Source: an uncultured Psychrobacter sp.
GTDB lineage: Bacteria > Pseudomonadota > Gammaproteobacteria > Pseudomonadales > Moraxellaceae
NCBI GenBank assembly: GCA_947489525.1
Contig: CANLDW010000004.1
Span: 62,001 to 126,000 of the forward strand
DNA: 64,000 nucleotides
Reading direction: 5' to 3'
Shown: piece after piece, positions 37,287-46,736 of the stretch
Numbering within the stretch: position 1 is the first letter of the stretch
Layout of the letters: every line of letters starts with the position of its first letter
Made by a program: the position numbers and the translations under genes
Notes under the pieces: generated by a model
Databases searched by the model: none
The model's input: the letters and a program-made list of their open reading frames with translations, nothing else
What the model was told of the DNA's origin: nothing

Positions 37287-37557
37287 AGATATTTATCCTT
37301 TTTTAATTTTAAACTTAATATTTTAATTACCATGGTTATAACCACAGCTTATTTTGACCCTAGCAGCAGTAACTATAAATTTTTGAAGCTATCCGCTTTT
37401 ATAAGTACTAAGGTTGCTAATAGCGCTAGTAGCAGGGTAGGGGATAACTAGGTAAATTTGTAGTCAGCGTTTGTTATTACACGTGTATGCTAAGGATTAT
37501 AAATGCTAAAGTTGATACCCTTAACAACCCTAATTTTCATCTTAACGAGAGCATATT

Positions 37558-37995
37558 ATGTTTAAAATAAAAGTAGAACGCACTGTCAACAAACCAATCG
37601 ATGAGGTGTTTGAAGCCATAAGTGACCATGCCAGCTATGGCTTATTTAAATCCGTAGGTGTGGCTCAGTTGTTGACAGAAGGAGACGAAGAGCGCAATGG
37701 TGTTGGTGCTTTACGCACCGTACAAACGGGCGCCTTTAAAGTATGGGAGCGTATTACCGCATTTGAGCGTCCCACTCATATGCAATATAAGATCGAAAAA
37801 TCTAGACCAATAAAAATAAAACACTATACAGGCGCAATTGATTTAGAAGATTTAGGCGATGGCACCACACACGTAACATGGGTATCTGAAGGTCAGTTGG
37901 CTGTGCCAGTAATTGGCCGTGTGCTTGATCGTAAAATGCAACAACAAGGCGCAAAAGTTTTTAATAGTATGCTGAAGTCCATAGAAAGCCGATAA
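37558..37995 (+). CDS. SRPBCC-family (START-like) protein
   Basis: 145-aa protein of the polyketide cyclase/START superfamily that binds hydrophobic ligands in a helix-grip cavity. It starts FKIKVERTVNKPIDEVFEAISDH, the classic first strand and helix, then GVGALRTVQTG, VWERITAF and the long C-terminal helix (GRVLDRKMQQQGAKVFNSML). Function unknown. It is embedded on the plus strand between minus-strand paralogues 1 and 2, with its own terminator. Confidence 0.82.
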   Translation: MFKIKVERTVNKPIDEVFEAISDHASYGLFKSVGVAQLLTEGDEERNGVGALRTVQTGAFKVWERITAFERPTHMQYKIEKSRPIKIKHYTGAIDLEDLGDGTTHVTWVSEGQLAVPVIGRVLDRKMQQQGAKVFNSMLKSIESR

Positions 37996-38012
37996 AGAAA
38001 AGTCGATAAAAA

Positions 38013-38043
38013 AAAGCCGTTAAGTTAGCGGCTTTATTTTTTA
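38013..38043 (+). terminator. Terminator of the SRPBCC gene
   Basis: The stem AAAGCCG / CGGCTTT with a 9-base loop is followed by a T-rich run; the A-run on the other side could also serve the convergent DUF1244 gene. Confidence 0.75.
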
Positions 38044-38135
38044 ATTTTAAGTTTTTATTTCAAGTATGTATAGTATCTTCTACTATTCGCTGCAAACACA
38101 TCTCATTTAACGTCATTCAATGCGTTTGAGTAATG

Positions 38136-38453
38136 CTACTTCGAATTACCCTTGCTTTTGGCCGCTTCGATCTCGTTAAAGCGCGCTAATTGCTCGGGCG
38201 TCGCTGGTTGTTGATATTTCTCTTTCCACTCAGAGTAAGGCATACCGTAGATGAGCTCACGAGCCTCTTCGTAGTCGATGTCAATACCGCGCTCAGCGCC
38301 AGCTGCTTTATACCATTTGGATAAACAGTTGCGACAAAAGTCAGCAAGGTTCATCAGATCAATATTTTGTACGTCTTTACGCTCGTCTAGATGAGCAAGT
38401 AAACGGCGAAATGCCGCAGCTTCCAATTCAGTATTAGATTCTAATTTTGCCAT
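38136..38453 (-). CDS. DUF1244 family protein
   Basis: 105-aa helical protein. The core AAFRRLLAHLDERKDVQNID, the conserved LADFCRNCLSKWY with its C-x-x-C pair, and EARELIYGMPYSEWKEKYQ define DUF1244. Biochemical role unknown. AGGAA precedes the ATG. It lies 61 bp downstream of paralogue 2 on the same strand and may be co-transcribed with it. Confidence 0.9.
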   Translation of the reverse strand: MAKLESNTELEAAAFRRLLAHLDERKDVQNIDLMNLADFCRNCLSKWYKAAGAERGIDIDYEEARELIYGMPYSEWKEKYQQPATPEQLARFNEIEAAKSKGNSK

Positions 38454-38514
38454 AAAATTTTCCTAGTGGTTAATGCGTGCTAGCCGATATATCTTATTCA
38501 GAATCAACTAGGGC

Positions 38515-39258
38515 TTAAGCATTTTCAAGCTTTGGACGCGCTTTGTTAATAGCTTTTAAGAGTGCCTTTTCAAACTCGCCTTCTTTAAATTTGATCAAGT
38601 AGGAGTGTGCGGCACAAAAATGACGCACATCCCAATCGTGTGCTATTTGTGTCGCCCAGTCGCAGTATTCTTTACCTGCATTAGGTTCATCTTTTAGCGC
38701 CTTTTTGGTCGTGGGATGTAGCATGACCTCAGGCAACATTTTTTCAAGTAATTTCGAAGGAGGACTCATAAAGGTATCATCGACGTGCAAGGTTTTACTA
38801 GCAGGATGATAGGCTAATAAGGAGCCTGCATGAATCATCTCATTAGGCGAGATGTAATAAACCCCTTGTGACATTGAAAATTCAAGCTCAGGGTAACGCT
38901 TAGCGACCGCATCACTCTCGACCAAGTCTTCACTCCAGTCCACCTCTGGTACGTGTTTGGCATGGCGACGACTGCCGTAAAAGGTAGCTTGCGGGAAATC
39001 TTGTGCCATCTGTGCGCAGTGAACCGTGTGGAATGGATGTACGTTCAGTACTGCTTCAACATCTTTACCCTCATTAGTCAGATCCATCACTTTTTTGCGA
39101 ACGTCGCCTGTCAGTTTATAACTATCCAAAAAAATAAATTTTCCTGATTCGAGTTTGACCAGCGAGCACTGCGTACCAATGTTAATTACACCGCCAATAC
39201 GAAAGTCGCCACGTATGTTCCAAAAGCCTGATCCTAGATCATGTATCTTCTCTGCCAT
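38515..39258 (-). CDS. Putative metallo-hydrolase-like protein, paralogue 2 of 3 (HPxHTxHC family)
   Basis: 247-aa protein co-linear with paralogue 1 and about two-thirds identical by eye. The motif HPFHTVHC, MIHAGSLLAYHPASKTLHVDDTF and FCAAHS keep every candidate metal ligand. The N-terminus IHDLGSGFWNIRGDF is conserved too. AGGAG lies 7 bases before the ATG. DUF1244 follows downstream. Purpose unknown; retention of the putative site in all copies argues for activity. Confidence 0.72.
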   Translation of the reverse strand: MAEKIHDLGSGFWNIRGDFRIGGVINIGTQCSLVKLESGKFIFLDSYKLTGDVRKKVMDLTNEGKDVEAVLNVHPFHTVHCAQMAQDFPQATFYGSRRHAKHVPEVDWSEDLVESDAVAKRYPELEFSMSQGVYYISPNEMIHAGSLLAYHPASKTLHVDDTFMSPPSKLLEKMLPEVMLHPTTKKALKDEPNAGKEYCDWATQIAHDWDVRHFCAAHSYLIKFKEGEFEKALLKAINKARPKLENA

Positions 39259-39305
39259 TGTTATTCTCCTAAATTGTATTAATGATCAATGATTAATGAT
39301 TTTAG

Positions 39306-39337
39306 TGGTAAATACTATGAATGGTAAATACTATGAT
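39306..39337. repeat. 16-bp tandem duplication upstream of paralogue 2
   Basis: TGGTAAATACTATGAA is followed by TGGTAAATACTATGAT. It sits about 50-80 bp before the start of the paralogue 2 gene. Confidence 0.85.
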
Positions 39338-39449
39338 AGTACATTGCTTAATAGACAGGTCACTGACAGATAGTAACGGATTTAAGCCGCTAGTACCGTT
39401 ACACAACGTTTGCGACTTACCCTAAGTTTTTTAAAATGCTATACCTTAG

Positions 39450-40223
39450 TTATGACTTGCTAGAAGCCGCTTCCAAATCAGCACGCGCGTTATCAATCCT
39501 AGATAGTAGTGCCGCTTCAAACTCACCTTCTGCAAAGACAACCAGCCCAGAGTGCGCTCCGCAAAAGTTACGTACCTCGCGCCAGTTACGCGCAAGCTTT
39601 GTCGCCCAGTCGCAGTACGCTTTGCCCGCGTCAGGTTCATCTTTTAACGCTTTGAGCGTAGTCGCATGTAGATTGATACCGGCTTGCACGTCATTGAACT
39701 TCTTCGATGGCGCTGTCTGAATAGTATCATCGACATAGATGCTTTGACTAGCAGGATGATAGACGAGCAGTGAGCCTGAGTGTACGGAGTCGTCTGGAGC
39801 GATGTAATGGATGCCTTTGGGCAAGGAGAACTGTAGCTCAGGGTAGCGCTTAGCGACAGCGTCGCTCTCAACTAAATCCTCACTCCAGTCCACCTCGGGC
39901 ACCTCTTTACGATGACGCGCGCTGCCATAAAAGGTAGCATGCGGAAAATCTTTGGCGACGCGCGCGCAGTGCACCGTATGAAAGGGATGCACATTGAGCA
40001 CGGCTTCAATGTCGTTACCATCATTCGTCAGCGCCATCACTTGCTCGCGTACTTCACCAGCAAGCGTATAGCTATCTAGCAAAACAAACTTTCCGGATGA
40101 CAGTTTAACGAGCGCTGATTGATTACCGATATCGACCATACCATTTCTGACAAAAGAGCCGCGAATGTTCCAAAACCCAGCGCCTAGGTCATGTATCTGA
40201 TCTTTTTTAAATTCTGCTGACAT
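39450..40223 (-). CDS. Putative metallo-hydrolase-like protein, paralogue 3 of 3 (HPxHTxHC family)
   Basis: 257-aa member of the same family, more divergent, with four extra N-terminal residues and a short Ser/Lys tail. Conserved: DLGAGFWNIRGSF, HPFHTVHC, SVHSGSLLVYHPAS, YVDDT and CGAHSG. The second-position Cys of paralogues 1 and 2 (C31, CSLVK) is Ala here. GAGG is present before the ATG. Lies upstream of paralogue 2 and downstream of the polyesterase, all on the minus strand, with 170-190 bp spacers that allow separate promoters. Confidence 0.72.
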   Translation of the reverse strand: MSAEFKKDQIHDLGAGFWNIRGSFVRNGMVDIGNQSALVKLSSGKFVLLDSYTLAGEVREQVMALTNDGNDIEAVLNVHPFHTVHCARVAKDFPHATFYGSARHRKEVPEVDWSEDLVESDAVAKRYPELQFSLPKGIHYIAPDDSVHSGSLLVYHPASQSIYVDDTIQTAPSKKFNDVQAGINLHATTLKALKDEPDAGKAYCDWATKLARNWREVRNFCGAHSGLVVFAEGEFEAALLSRIDNARADLEAASSKS

Positions 40224-40396
40224 ATAAGCCTCTATAGTGAATGACGTTCACGAGTATATAAAAGTAGTCTTTTAAGTGGTTTTTTTGAATAATTCTTTTT
40301 ATTCATTCGGGAACCATAATACGCTTAATTAGTTAGACTTATTGCTACGGTAACTTTTGTTGTACAGGGAACATACAAGCCAAGTATGTAAGTCAG

Positions 40397-41344
40397 TTAC
40401 GGACAGTCAGCGTAAGCATAGGTCGATATACGCGGGCTTTTGCTATAGTCTTCTCGACCACATAAAAACTGATCAAAGCGGGTATCGCCATTGATATGAC
40501 GCTGCATCCACGCGATACTAGGCTTGCTTAGCAGCTTTTCATTCAAGCGGTAACTTGGACAGAGGTGACTGGCGTTATTGACCTCAATCTTCATCTTAGG
40601 CCCTGTCGCTTGTTTATAAAACAAATTGGTATACTTGTTATTAGCTGCAATAACATCGTACTCACAGGAGATAACAAAAGTCGGCGTTGTTACTTCACCA
40701 TAGCTTCTATCATGATAAGGGGCGAGTGGCATAATGGCGCGTACGTTGCTACGCGTAGATGCCAGTTTGAGCGCGCCGCCCCCGCCCATGGACCAACCAA
40801 TTGCCCCTAAGCGATCAGGATCTACTATATTGCCTACTGTATTATCGCTGATTACATAATCTAAAGCGTGGCTTAACTGCTCAGCGCGGCTATCGGGTCT
40901 ATCATAAATAGAGTTGGTATTCATTGTAATCACGACAAAGCCCCAAGCAGCTAGGCGGGGTCCCAACCATTTAATCGACGATTCATAAGAGACGTAGCCA
41001 GGTATCACAGCAATTGCGCCCAAACGTCCGCAGTTGCCAGCGTTAGTCGGATAGTAAATAGTGCCACCGCCAAAGCCGTCTACTAACTCACGTGGTACTT
41101 TTTTGCTAGCAATGTTAAAGGGTCCGTTATTTTTTGTTTGACTTAAATTATCAGCGCTAATTGCACTATCAGGAATACAAGTTACATCTTGGTTCAGCGA
41201 TGCTACCGACGTTGAGGTTGGCGTTGGCACTGTCTGTGTCGTTTCTGTTAGTGTAATCTTAGCTGAAGCAGGCGCTGTAGACAGTAGCGCGTAGGTAGCT
41301 ATTGTGGTTGTAGCTATACTCAAACGCGCTAGGCAATTCATCAT
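40397..41344 (-). CDS. Secreted PETase/cutinase-like polyesterase (alpha/beta hydrolase)
   Basis: 315-aa exported esterase. The signal peptide ends at about A28 (APASA). The mature enzyme follows Ideonella PETase closely: GPFNIAS start, GGTIYYPTNAG, IPGYVSYESSIKWLGPRLA (oxyanion Y117), and GWSMGGGG with nucleophile S185 preceded by W184 as in PETase. D230 (CEYDVIA) and H260 (NASHLC) complete the triad. Cysteines C227-C262 match the PETase-specific active-site disulfide and C295-C314 the terminal one; C56-C105 may form a third, unusual bridge. The PETase wobbling Trp position is Y210 and the residue after the catalytic His is Leu. Likely hydrolyses aliphatic polyesters or lipids; plastic activity is untested. 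Confidence 0.88.
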   Translation of the reverse strand: MMNCLARLSIATTTIATYALLSTAPASAKITLTETTQTVPTPTSTSVASLNQDVTCIPDSAISADNLSQTKNNGPFNIASKKVPRELVDGFGGGTIYYPTNAGNCGRLGAIAVIPGYVSYESSIKWLGPRLAAWGFVVITMNTNSIYDRPDSRAEQLSHALDYVISDNTVGNIVDPDRLGAIGWSMGGGGALKLASTRSNVRAIMPLAPYHDRSYGEVTTPTFVISCEYDVIAANNKYTNLFYKQATGPKMKIEVNNASHLCPSYRLNEKLLSKPSIAWMQRHINGDTRFDQFLCGREDYSKSPRISTYAYADCP

Positions 41345-41834
41345 AGTAGTTGTCTTTTGATAGTTGTCTTTTAAGAAGTTCAGTGCATTGCTTAATAGTC
41401 AATCTTAACAAGAGAGTAAGCTGATAAAAGCCGACTTATAATAGGTTTTAATAGTTAATATGTCAAAGGGAGCGATATATAAGCTTAGGGCTTGTTGAAC
41501 GTTGTTTTTGCTGGACGTTTAAGAATGTCCATACTCAGATAGAACGCCGAGCCACTTGAGAGCCTAGGTGATAAGTATCAATAACATTTTGTGCCCTTAA
41601 AACCGATATCGCTCGTGCTATAGTGCTTCATTACTTAATAAGCGCTAAGGGTTAGTATAGTCGAACCCCTATTAAAGTGTTACAGCGTTAGACTCGTTTA
41701 GCCTACTACTGTAGTACTTGCACTCGTCTGCCTTGTACCACTTTTAATATTGATTGACTATAGGTAATTAAAATATCTAGAGCGCTACTTTCTTTTTACT
41801 TACGCTTTTTAGCGTCCAATATAGTCAGTACTTT
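41345..41834. other. 490-bp divergent intergenic region
   Basis: No gene was found between the polyesterase (minus) and the MFS transporter (plus). TAGTTGTCTTTT is duplicated at 41347-41358 and 41361-41372, directly before the polyesterase start. Several short AT-rich stretches could be promoters, but none is clear enough to name. Confidence 0.6.
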
Positions 41835-43046
41835 GTGAATCATTCTCTTAATCAAATTCGAAATAGCTCGTCATCACTCAGCAACGCGCCTTCACTCATC
41901 CTAAAAATAACCATTGGTCTGATCGGAGTGTTCGCTTTTTTGCAAGTGTATTCTATTCAGGCGATACTTCCTGTCATCATGCAAGATTTTGCGGCCAGCG
42001 AAGTACAGGCAGGTATGATCGTGGGAGCAACAGTACTTGCCGTTGCCATTACCTCGCCTTTTTTGGGGATGTTGTCAGACGCCTTTGGTCGCAAGTCCTT
42101 TATCGCAGGCGCACTGTTGTTTTTGGCACTACCAACTGCATTTATCGCTCAAAGCCCTAGTATAGAATGGCTAGGGGTCTGGCGATTTATGCAGGGTCTA
42201 TCCGTTCCTGGTATTACGGTAGTCACTATTGCTTATATTGGCGAAGAGTTTGAGGGACGAGCGATCACCGATTTGATGTCCTTTTACGTATCCGGCTCTG
42301 TGCTTGGTGGTTTTATGGGTCGGTTTTTGCTGGGGCATTTGCATGAGCTTATCGGTTGGCGCTACGCCTATTACGTCATGACTGCCATGACGATCGTGGG
42401 GGCGCTATGGGTAATAAAAATGCTGCCCGCGTCACGGCACTTTGAGCCCAATCCGCACTTTCGCGCCGCTATGCAAACCTTAGGCGAGCATATGACCAAC
42501 CGTTATGTCGTTACCGCTTCTTTGCTTGGGGTATGCGTGCTCTTCTCACTGATCGGCTGCTTTACTTTTATCAATTTGCATTTGGCAGCTACTCCTTATG
42601 AGTTAAGTACTGGCGCGCTCGCTAATATTTTTGCGATTTATCTTATCGGAGTCGTAATAACGCCGCTATCGACTAGATTACTACGCCGTTTTGGCGCGGC
42701 GCGTACCGTCCGTGTCGCCGTGATTATCTCTATGCTGGGTGTACTATTAACCTTGGCTGCGCCGCTTTGGGTAGTGGTAATCGGTCTAGGAGTCATGTCT
42801 ACGGGCGTTTTTATTACCCAAGCGGCAACGATCAGCTACATTGCAGTTAATGTAAAAAAAGGACGTTCCTTGGCCTCAGGTCTTTACTATATGGCGTACT
42901 ACGCTGGCGGTACGATTGGTGCTTGGCTATGCGGCGTTGTTTATGCGCGGGGTCAATGGACCGTAACAGTGTGGCTACTCCTATTTGTACAAGTGCTCGC
43001 CTTATTGATCGCAAGCTTTGGCATGGTAAAGACCTACGCAAAGTAA
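41835..43046 (+). CDS. MFS transporter (YnfM/arabinose-efflux-like)
   Basis: 403-aa major facilitator with twelve predicted membrane helices. The loop 2-3 motif A is LGMLSDAFGRKSFIAGA, and RFMQGLSVPGITVVTIAYIGEEF is typical of the YnfM/YdhP efflux branch. The only start near the N-terminus is GTG at 41835, without a good ribosome-binding site, so the exact start is uncertain. Substrate unknown. It stands alone. Confidence 0.85.
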   Translation: MNHSLNQIRNSSSSLSNAPSLILKITIGLIGVFAFLQVYSIQAILPVIMQDFAASEVQAGMIVGATVLAVAITSPFLGMLSDAFGRKSFIAGALLFLALPTAFIAQSPSIEWLGVWRFMQGLSVPGITVVTIAYIGEEFEGRAITDLMSFYVSGSVLGGFMGRFLLGHLHELIGWRYAYYVMTAMTIVGALWVIKMLPASRHFEPNPHFRAAMQTLGEHMTNRYVVTASLLGVCVLFSLIGCFTFINLHLAATPYELSTGALANIFAIYLIGVVITPLSTRLLRRFGAARTVRVAVIISMLGVLLTLAAPLWVVVIGLGVMSTGVFITQAATISYIAVNVKKGRSLASGLYYMAYYAGGTIGAWLCGVVYARGQWTVTVWLLLFVQVLALLIASFGMVKTYAK

Positions 43047-43124
43047 AAATGCGAACTACTTCAAACTTGTTTTAGAAGAATTTTATATCATTATAAAAGT
43101 AATATGGCTTTTAAATGAATGAGC

Positions 43125-43170
43125 AATTACGCAAGCTCACTCTACATAATTACGCAAGCTCACTTTACAT
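43125..43170. repeat. 23-bp tandem duplication upstream of the acyl-CoA ligase
   Basis: AATTACGCAAGCTCACT plus CTACAT is followed by the same 23-bp unit with one base changed (TTACAT). Confidence 0.9.
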
Positions 43171-43278
43171 AAGAGTTAATCTTTTTTACTATCAATACAG
43201 ATTATAGACACCCCTATGTTCATTAGTTTTATTTTTCTTAAGACAATCAATCCCTAAAATAACAAGGAAGTCAGATTT

Positions 43279-44949
43279 ATGTCCAATATTTATCACAGTG
43301 CGCCCTCAGCTTACGATTATCCACTTCTGATTAAGCAGTTATTAAATCGCGCTAAGATCGTCTCCCAAGACCAAGAGATCGTTTATGCAGATAAAAAACG
43401 TTTTACTTATAAGGATCTGTTCGCTCGTATCAATCGCTTAGCAAACGTCTTAGCGAACCTTGACTTACAAACAGGAGATGTGGTTGCGGTGATGGACTGG
43501 GACTCACATCGCTATCTTGAGTCTTACTTTGCCGTGCCAATGTCGCAGTATATTTTACAAACGGTTAATATTCGTCTATCACCCGAAAAGGTACTCTACA
43601 CAATCAATCATGCGAAGCCTAAAGTGCTGATGCTCAACTCTGAGTTTGCGCCACTGGTCAAAGACTATCAGTTTGAAAACTCAAGTATTGAGCACATCAT
43701 TTGGCTTGATGATAATGGCGTGAGTGCAGAGGGTATGTTCGGCGACAATCAAGCGCGAGTAGTGGGAGAGTATGAAAGTCTTGTAGACGCTGCTAGCGCG
43801 GACTTTGATTTTCCAGACTTTGATGAAAACACCATTGCGACAACTTTTTATACCTCAGGCACCACAGGCGATCCAAAGGGCGTGTTCTTTAGCCATCGCC
43901 AACTGGTACTGCACAGTATGGCAGAGGCGGCGACCTTAGGAATGTTACCTGATAAGCAGGGGGTAAGTTATGGCGACGTTTATATGCCGATGACCCCTAT
44001 GTTCCATGTGCATGCATGGGGTTTTCCATTTACCGCAACGATGATAGGGCTCAAACAAGTCTACCCAGGTCGCTATGCGCCTGATACGTTGCTTGATCTA
44101 ATTATTAATGAAAAAGTGAGCATTACCCACTGCGTGCCTACTATTTTACAGATGGTGCTCGGCGAGGCGCAAGATCGTAAAGAAAGCTTCAATGGTCTTA
44201 AGATGATCATTGGGGGGTCACGCTTGACCGAAGGTCTTGCTAAAGCAGCGCTGGCGCAAGATATTGAAGTCTATACTGGTTATGGCATGTCTGAAACCGC
44301 GCCACTCATTAGTCTCACCGAGTTTAGTTTAAATGAGCCTGAGATGAGTGCGGAGCAAGATATCACTCGTCGCTGTATGACAGGTAAGCCCGTGATGATG
44401 GTCGAGGCACAAGTATGGGGTGAAGGTAATAAGCCCGCTGGTACGGGTGAGAAACATACTGGAGAGCTGGTACTACGCGCGCCGTGGCTGACGCAAAGCT
44501 ATCTTAAAAACGATGATGCGGGCAAAGAGCTGTGGGAAAACGGTTATATGCACACGCAAGATATCGCTTATATCCGCGAGGATGGCTATATTAAGATTAC
44601 TGATCGTCTAAAAGATGTCATCAAATCAGGCGGTGAGTGGATATCATCGCTTGAGATTGAGACCATATTATCCATGCATCCTGCGGTGGCTGATGTCTCA
44701 GTAATCGGTGTGCGAGACAAGCAGTGGGGCGAGCGTCCGCTAGCTTTAGTCGTACTCAAACCCAGTCATCAAGATACCAGTGCTGAGGATATTACGGCAG
44801 TGGCTGAGCAAGCAGTTAACAAAGGCATTATTCCAAAATACGGTATCCCTAGTGAGTTTAAGTTCGTTGACGATCTACCCAAAACCTCTGTTGGCAAACA
44901 CGATAAAAAAGTCATGCGAGAGATGTATGCTAATCAGACTGAAGTCTAA
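43279..44949 (+). CDS. Acyl-CoA ligase (AMP-forming, AlkK-like medium-chain type)
   Basis: 556-aa adenylate-forming enzyme that activates a carboxylic acid to its CoA ester via acyl-AMP. The P-loop is TTFYTSGTTGDPKG, followed by MFHVHAWGFPF, GYGMSETAP, and YIKITDRLKDVIKSGGEW; the catalytic Lys lies in TSVGKHDKK. Overall type matches the AlkK/FadD3-like group for medium-chain or branched acids. AAGGAA precedes the ATG. It lies before the valine-degradation genes but is separated from them by a terminator. Confidence 0.88.
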   Translation: MSNIYHSAPSAYDYPLLIKQLLNRAKIVSQDQEIVYADKKRFTYKDLFARINRLANVLANLDLQTGDVVAVMDWDSHRYLESYFAVPMSQYILQTVNIRLSPEKVLYTINHAKPKVLMLNSEFAPLVKDYQFENSSIEHIIWLDDNGVSAEGMFGDNQARVVGEYESLVDAASADFDFPDFDENTIATTFYTSGTTGDPKGVFFSHRQLVLHSMAEAATLGMLPDKQGVSYGDVYMPMTPMFHVHAWGFPFTATMIGLKQVYPGRYAPDTLLDLIINEKVSITHCVPTILQMVLGEAQDRKESFNGLKMIIGGSRLTEGLAKAALAQDIEVYTGYGMSETAPLISLTEFSLNEPEMSAEQDITRRCMTGKPVMMVEAQVWGEGNKPAGTGEKHTGELVLRAPWLTQSYLKNDDAGKELWENGYMHTQDIAYIREDGYIKITDRLKDVIKSGGEWISSLEIETILSMHPAVADVSVIGVRDKQWGERPLALVVLKPSHQDTSAEDITAVAEQAVNKGIIPKYGIPSEFKFVDDLPKTSVGKHDKKVMREMYANQTEV

Positions 44950-45002
44950 GAATGAAGACCGTACTGAACTGAAAAACAGCAGTCTTTATTAAATTTTCAT
45001 TG

Positions 45003-45031
45003 AATAGTATATCTACAAATAGTATATCTAC
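45003..45031. repeat. 14-bp duplication (period 15)
   Basis: AATAGTATATCTAC is present at 45003-45016 and 45018-45031, between the ligase and its terminator. Confidence 0.8.
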
Positions 45032-45035
45032 TTTT

Positions 45036-45064
45036 AAACCGATGCTTTAAGCGTCGGTTTTTTA
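45036..45064 (+). terminator. Terminator of the acyl-CoA ligase
   Basis: The stem AAACCGATGC / GCGTCGGTTT (one G-T pair) with a 5-base loop is followed by T residues. Confidence 0.75.
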
Positions 45065-45209
45065 GTTTTCTCATTTTAACCTAGCCAGTCGTTAAGATAT
45101 GAATTTGAATAATACTTGCTTATAAAAATACTTTGTTGCTATAGTCGACTACGATTAAAACCTTGTGTTTGATTTAATATTGCGCACCTACAATAGATAA
45201 GGATATCTC

Positions 45210-46697
45210 ATGCACCACGTTCAACAGCTCATCAACGGTCAATTCACTCAGTCCAATACTGATGAGTGGATTGATATTACAGATCCTGCCACGCAAGATG
45301 TTATCGCTAAAGTTCCGCAAACTACCGATAGTGAGATTAATGAGGCCGTTGCTACTGCGCATACTGCTTTTCAAACGTGGCGTAAGACGCCTATCACCAC
45401 GCGCGCACGTATATTTCTAAAGTACCAAGCACTTATTCGTGAACATATGGATGAGCTGGCAGAAATTCTAACTTCTGAGCAAGGCAAAACGATAGCGGAT
45501 GCGCGCGGTGATGTGTTCCGTGGTCTAGAAGTGGTTGAGCATGCTGCTGGTATTGCTAACTTGCAAATCGGTGATTTTGTAGAAAATGTTGCTTCCGGCG
45601 TTGATACGTATAGTGTCTGGCAGCCGCTAGGAGTTTGCGCAGGTATCACTCCGTTCAATTTTCCAGCGATGATTCCTTTATGGATGTTCCCAATGGCGAT
45701 CGCCACGGGCAATACTTTTATCTTAAAACCATCAGAACAAGATCCTATGGTAACGATGCGTTTGGTGGAGCTAGCGATTGAAGCAGGGGTTCCCGAAGGT
45801 GTGCTTAGCGTTGTACACGGCGGTAAAGCAACCGTTGACGCGCTCTGTGACCATCCTGACATTAAGGCGGTTTCTTTTGTTGGCTCTACCAAGGTCGGTC
45901 AGCATGTCTATGAAAAAGCAAGCAAATCAGGTAAACGCGCGCAGTGTATGATGGGTGCAAAAAACCATGCGGTAATCCTGCCCGATGCCAACAAAGAGCA
46001 AACCTTAAATCAATTGGCAGGCGCGGCATTTGGTGCAGCCGGTCAGCGCTGTATGGCGCTATCGGTGGTGATACTGGTTGGCGAAGCCGGCGACTGGATC
46101 AATGATATTAAGGCCAAAGCTGAGGGCTTAGTCGTCTCAGCTGGCAAAAACGATAAAGACTTAGGGCCCCTAATATCGCCGCAAGCTAAAGCGCGCGTTG
46201 AGCATCTGATCGGCACAGGTGTTGATGAGGGCGCAAAATTATTGCTTGATGGTCGTGGCATCACGGTCAAAGGTTTTGAGAAGGGCAATTTCGTTGGGCC
46301 AACTATCTTTGATAATGTCACCACTGATATGCAGATTTATCAGCAAGAGATCTTTGGGCCCGTGCTTTGTATTATGCGTGCTGAGAGTTTGGATGCAGCT
46401 ATGGACATTGTTAATGGCAATCCAAATGGCAATGGCACCGCTATCTTTACCCAGTCAGGGGCGGCGGCGCATAAGTTCCAGCAAGATATCATGGTCGGAC
46501 AAATTGGTATTAATCTACCCATCCCCGTGCCTCTACCTATGTTTTCATTCTCCGGTTCACGCGCAAGCAAACTTGGCGCTCTCGGTCCCTATGGCAAGCA
46601 AGCCGTGCAGTTCTATACGCAGACCAAAACCGTGACTGCGCGCTGGTTTGACGACGCCGCAAGTCAAGGCAAGGTCAACACTACGATCTCAATGTAA
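45210..46697 (+). CDS. mmsA: CoA-acylating methylmalonate-semialdehyde dehydrogenase
   Basis: Converts methylmalonate semialdehyde to propionyl-CoA, the last specific step of valine breakdown. The 495-aa protein carries catalytic C281 ([10 protein letters not shown]) in the MmsA-specific loop, [17 protein letters not shown], and [14 protein letters not shown] where ordinary ALDHs have ELGGK. It therefore lacks the general-base Glu, as expected for CoA-dependent enzymes. AAGGA precedes the ATG. First of four closely spaced genes for the isobutyryl-CoA to propionyl-CoA route. Confidence 0.95.
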   Translation: MHHVQQLINGQFTQSNTDEWIDITDPATQDVIAKVPQTTDSEINEAVATAHTAFQTWRKTPITTRARIFLKYQALIREHMDELAEILTSEQGKTIADARGDVFRGLEVVEHAAGIANLQIGDFVENVASGVDTYSVWQPLGVCAGITPFNFPAMIPLWMFPMAIATGNTFILKPSEQDPMVTMRLVELAIEAGVPEGVLSVVHGGKATVDALCDHPDIKAVSFVGSTKVGQHVYEKASKSGKRAQCMMGAKNHAVILPDANKEQTLNQLAGAAFGAAGQRCMALSVVILVGEAGDWINDIKAKAEGLVVSAGKNDKDLGPLISPQAKARVEHLIGTGVDEGAKLLLDGRGITVKGFEKGNFVGPTIFDNVTTDMQIYQQEIFGPVLCIMRAESLDAAMDIVNGNPNGNGTAIFTQSGAAAHKFQQDIMVGQIGINLPIPVPLPMFSFSGSRASKLGALGPYGKQAVQFYTQTKTVTARWFDDAASQGKVNTTISM

Positions 46698-46736
46698 AAC
46701 TCTGTACCATACTTTTTATTTTATTTAGGATACCGC

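Noticed and set aside
41480..41515. GGGCTTGTTGAAC, reminiscent of an IS5-type end
   Set aside because: No matching inverted copy, no transposase remnant and no target duplication nearby.
45371..45892. 173-codon antisense frame over mmsA
   Set aside because: Shadow of mmsA codon use; no independent evidence.
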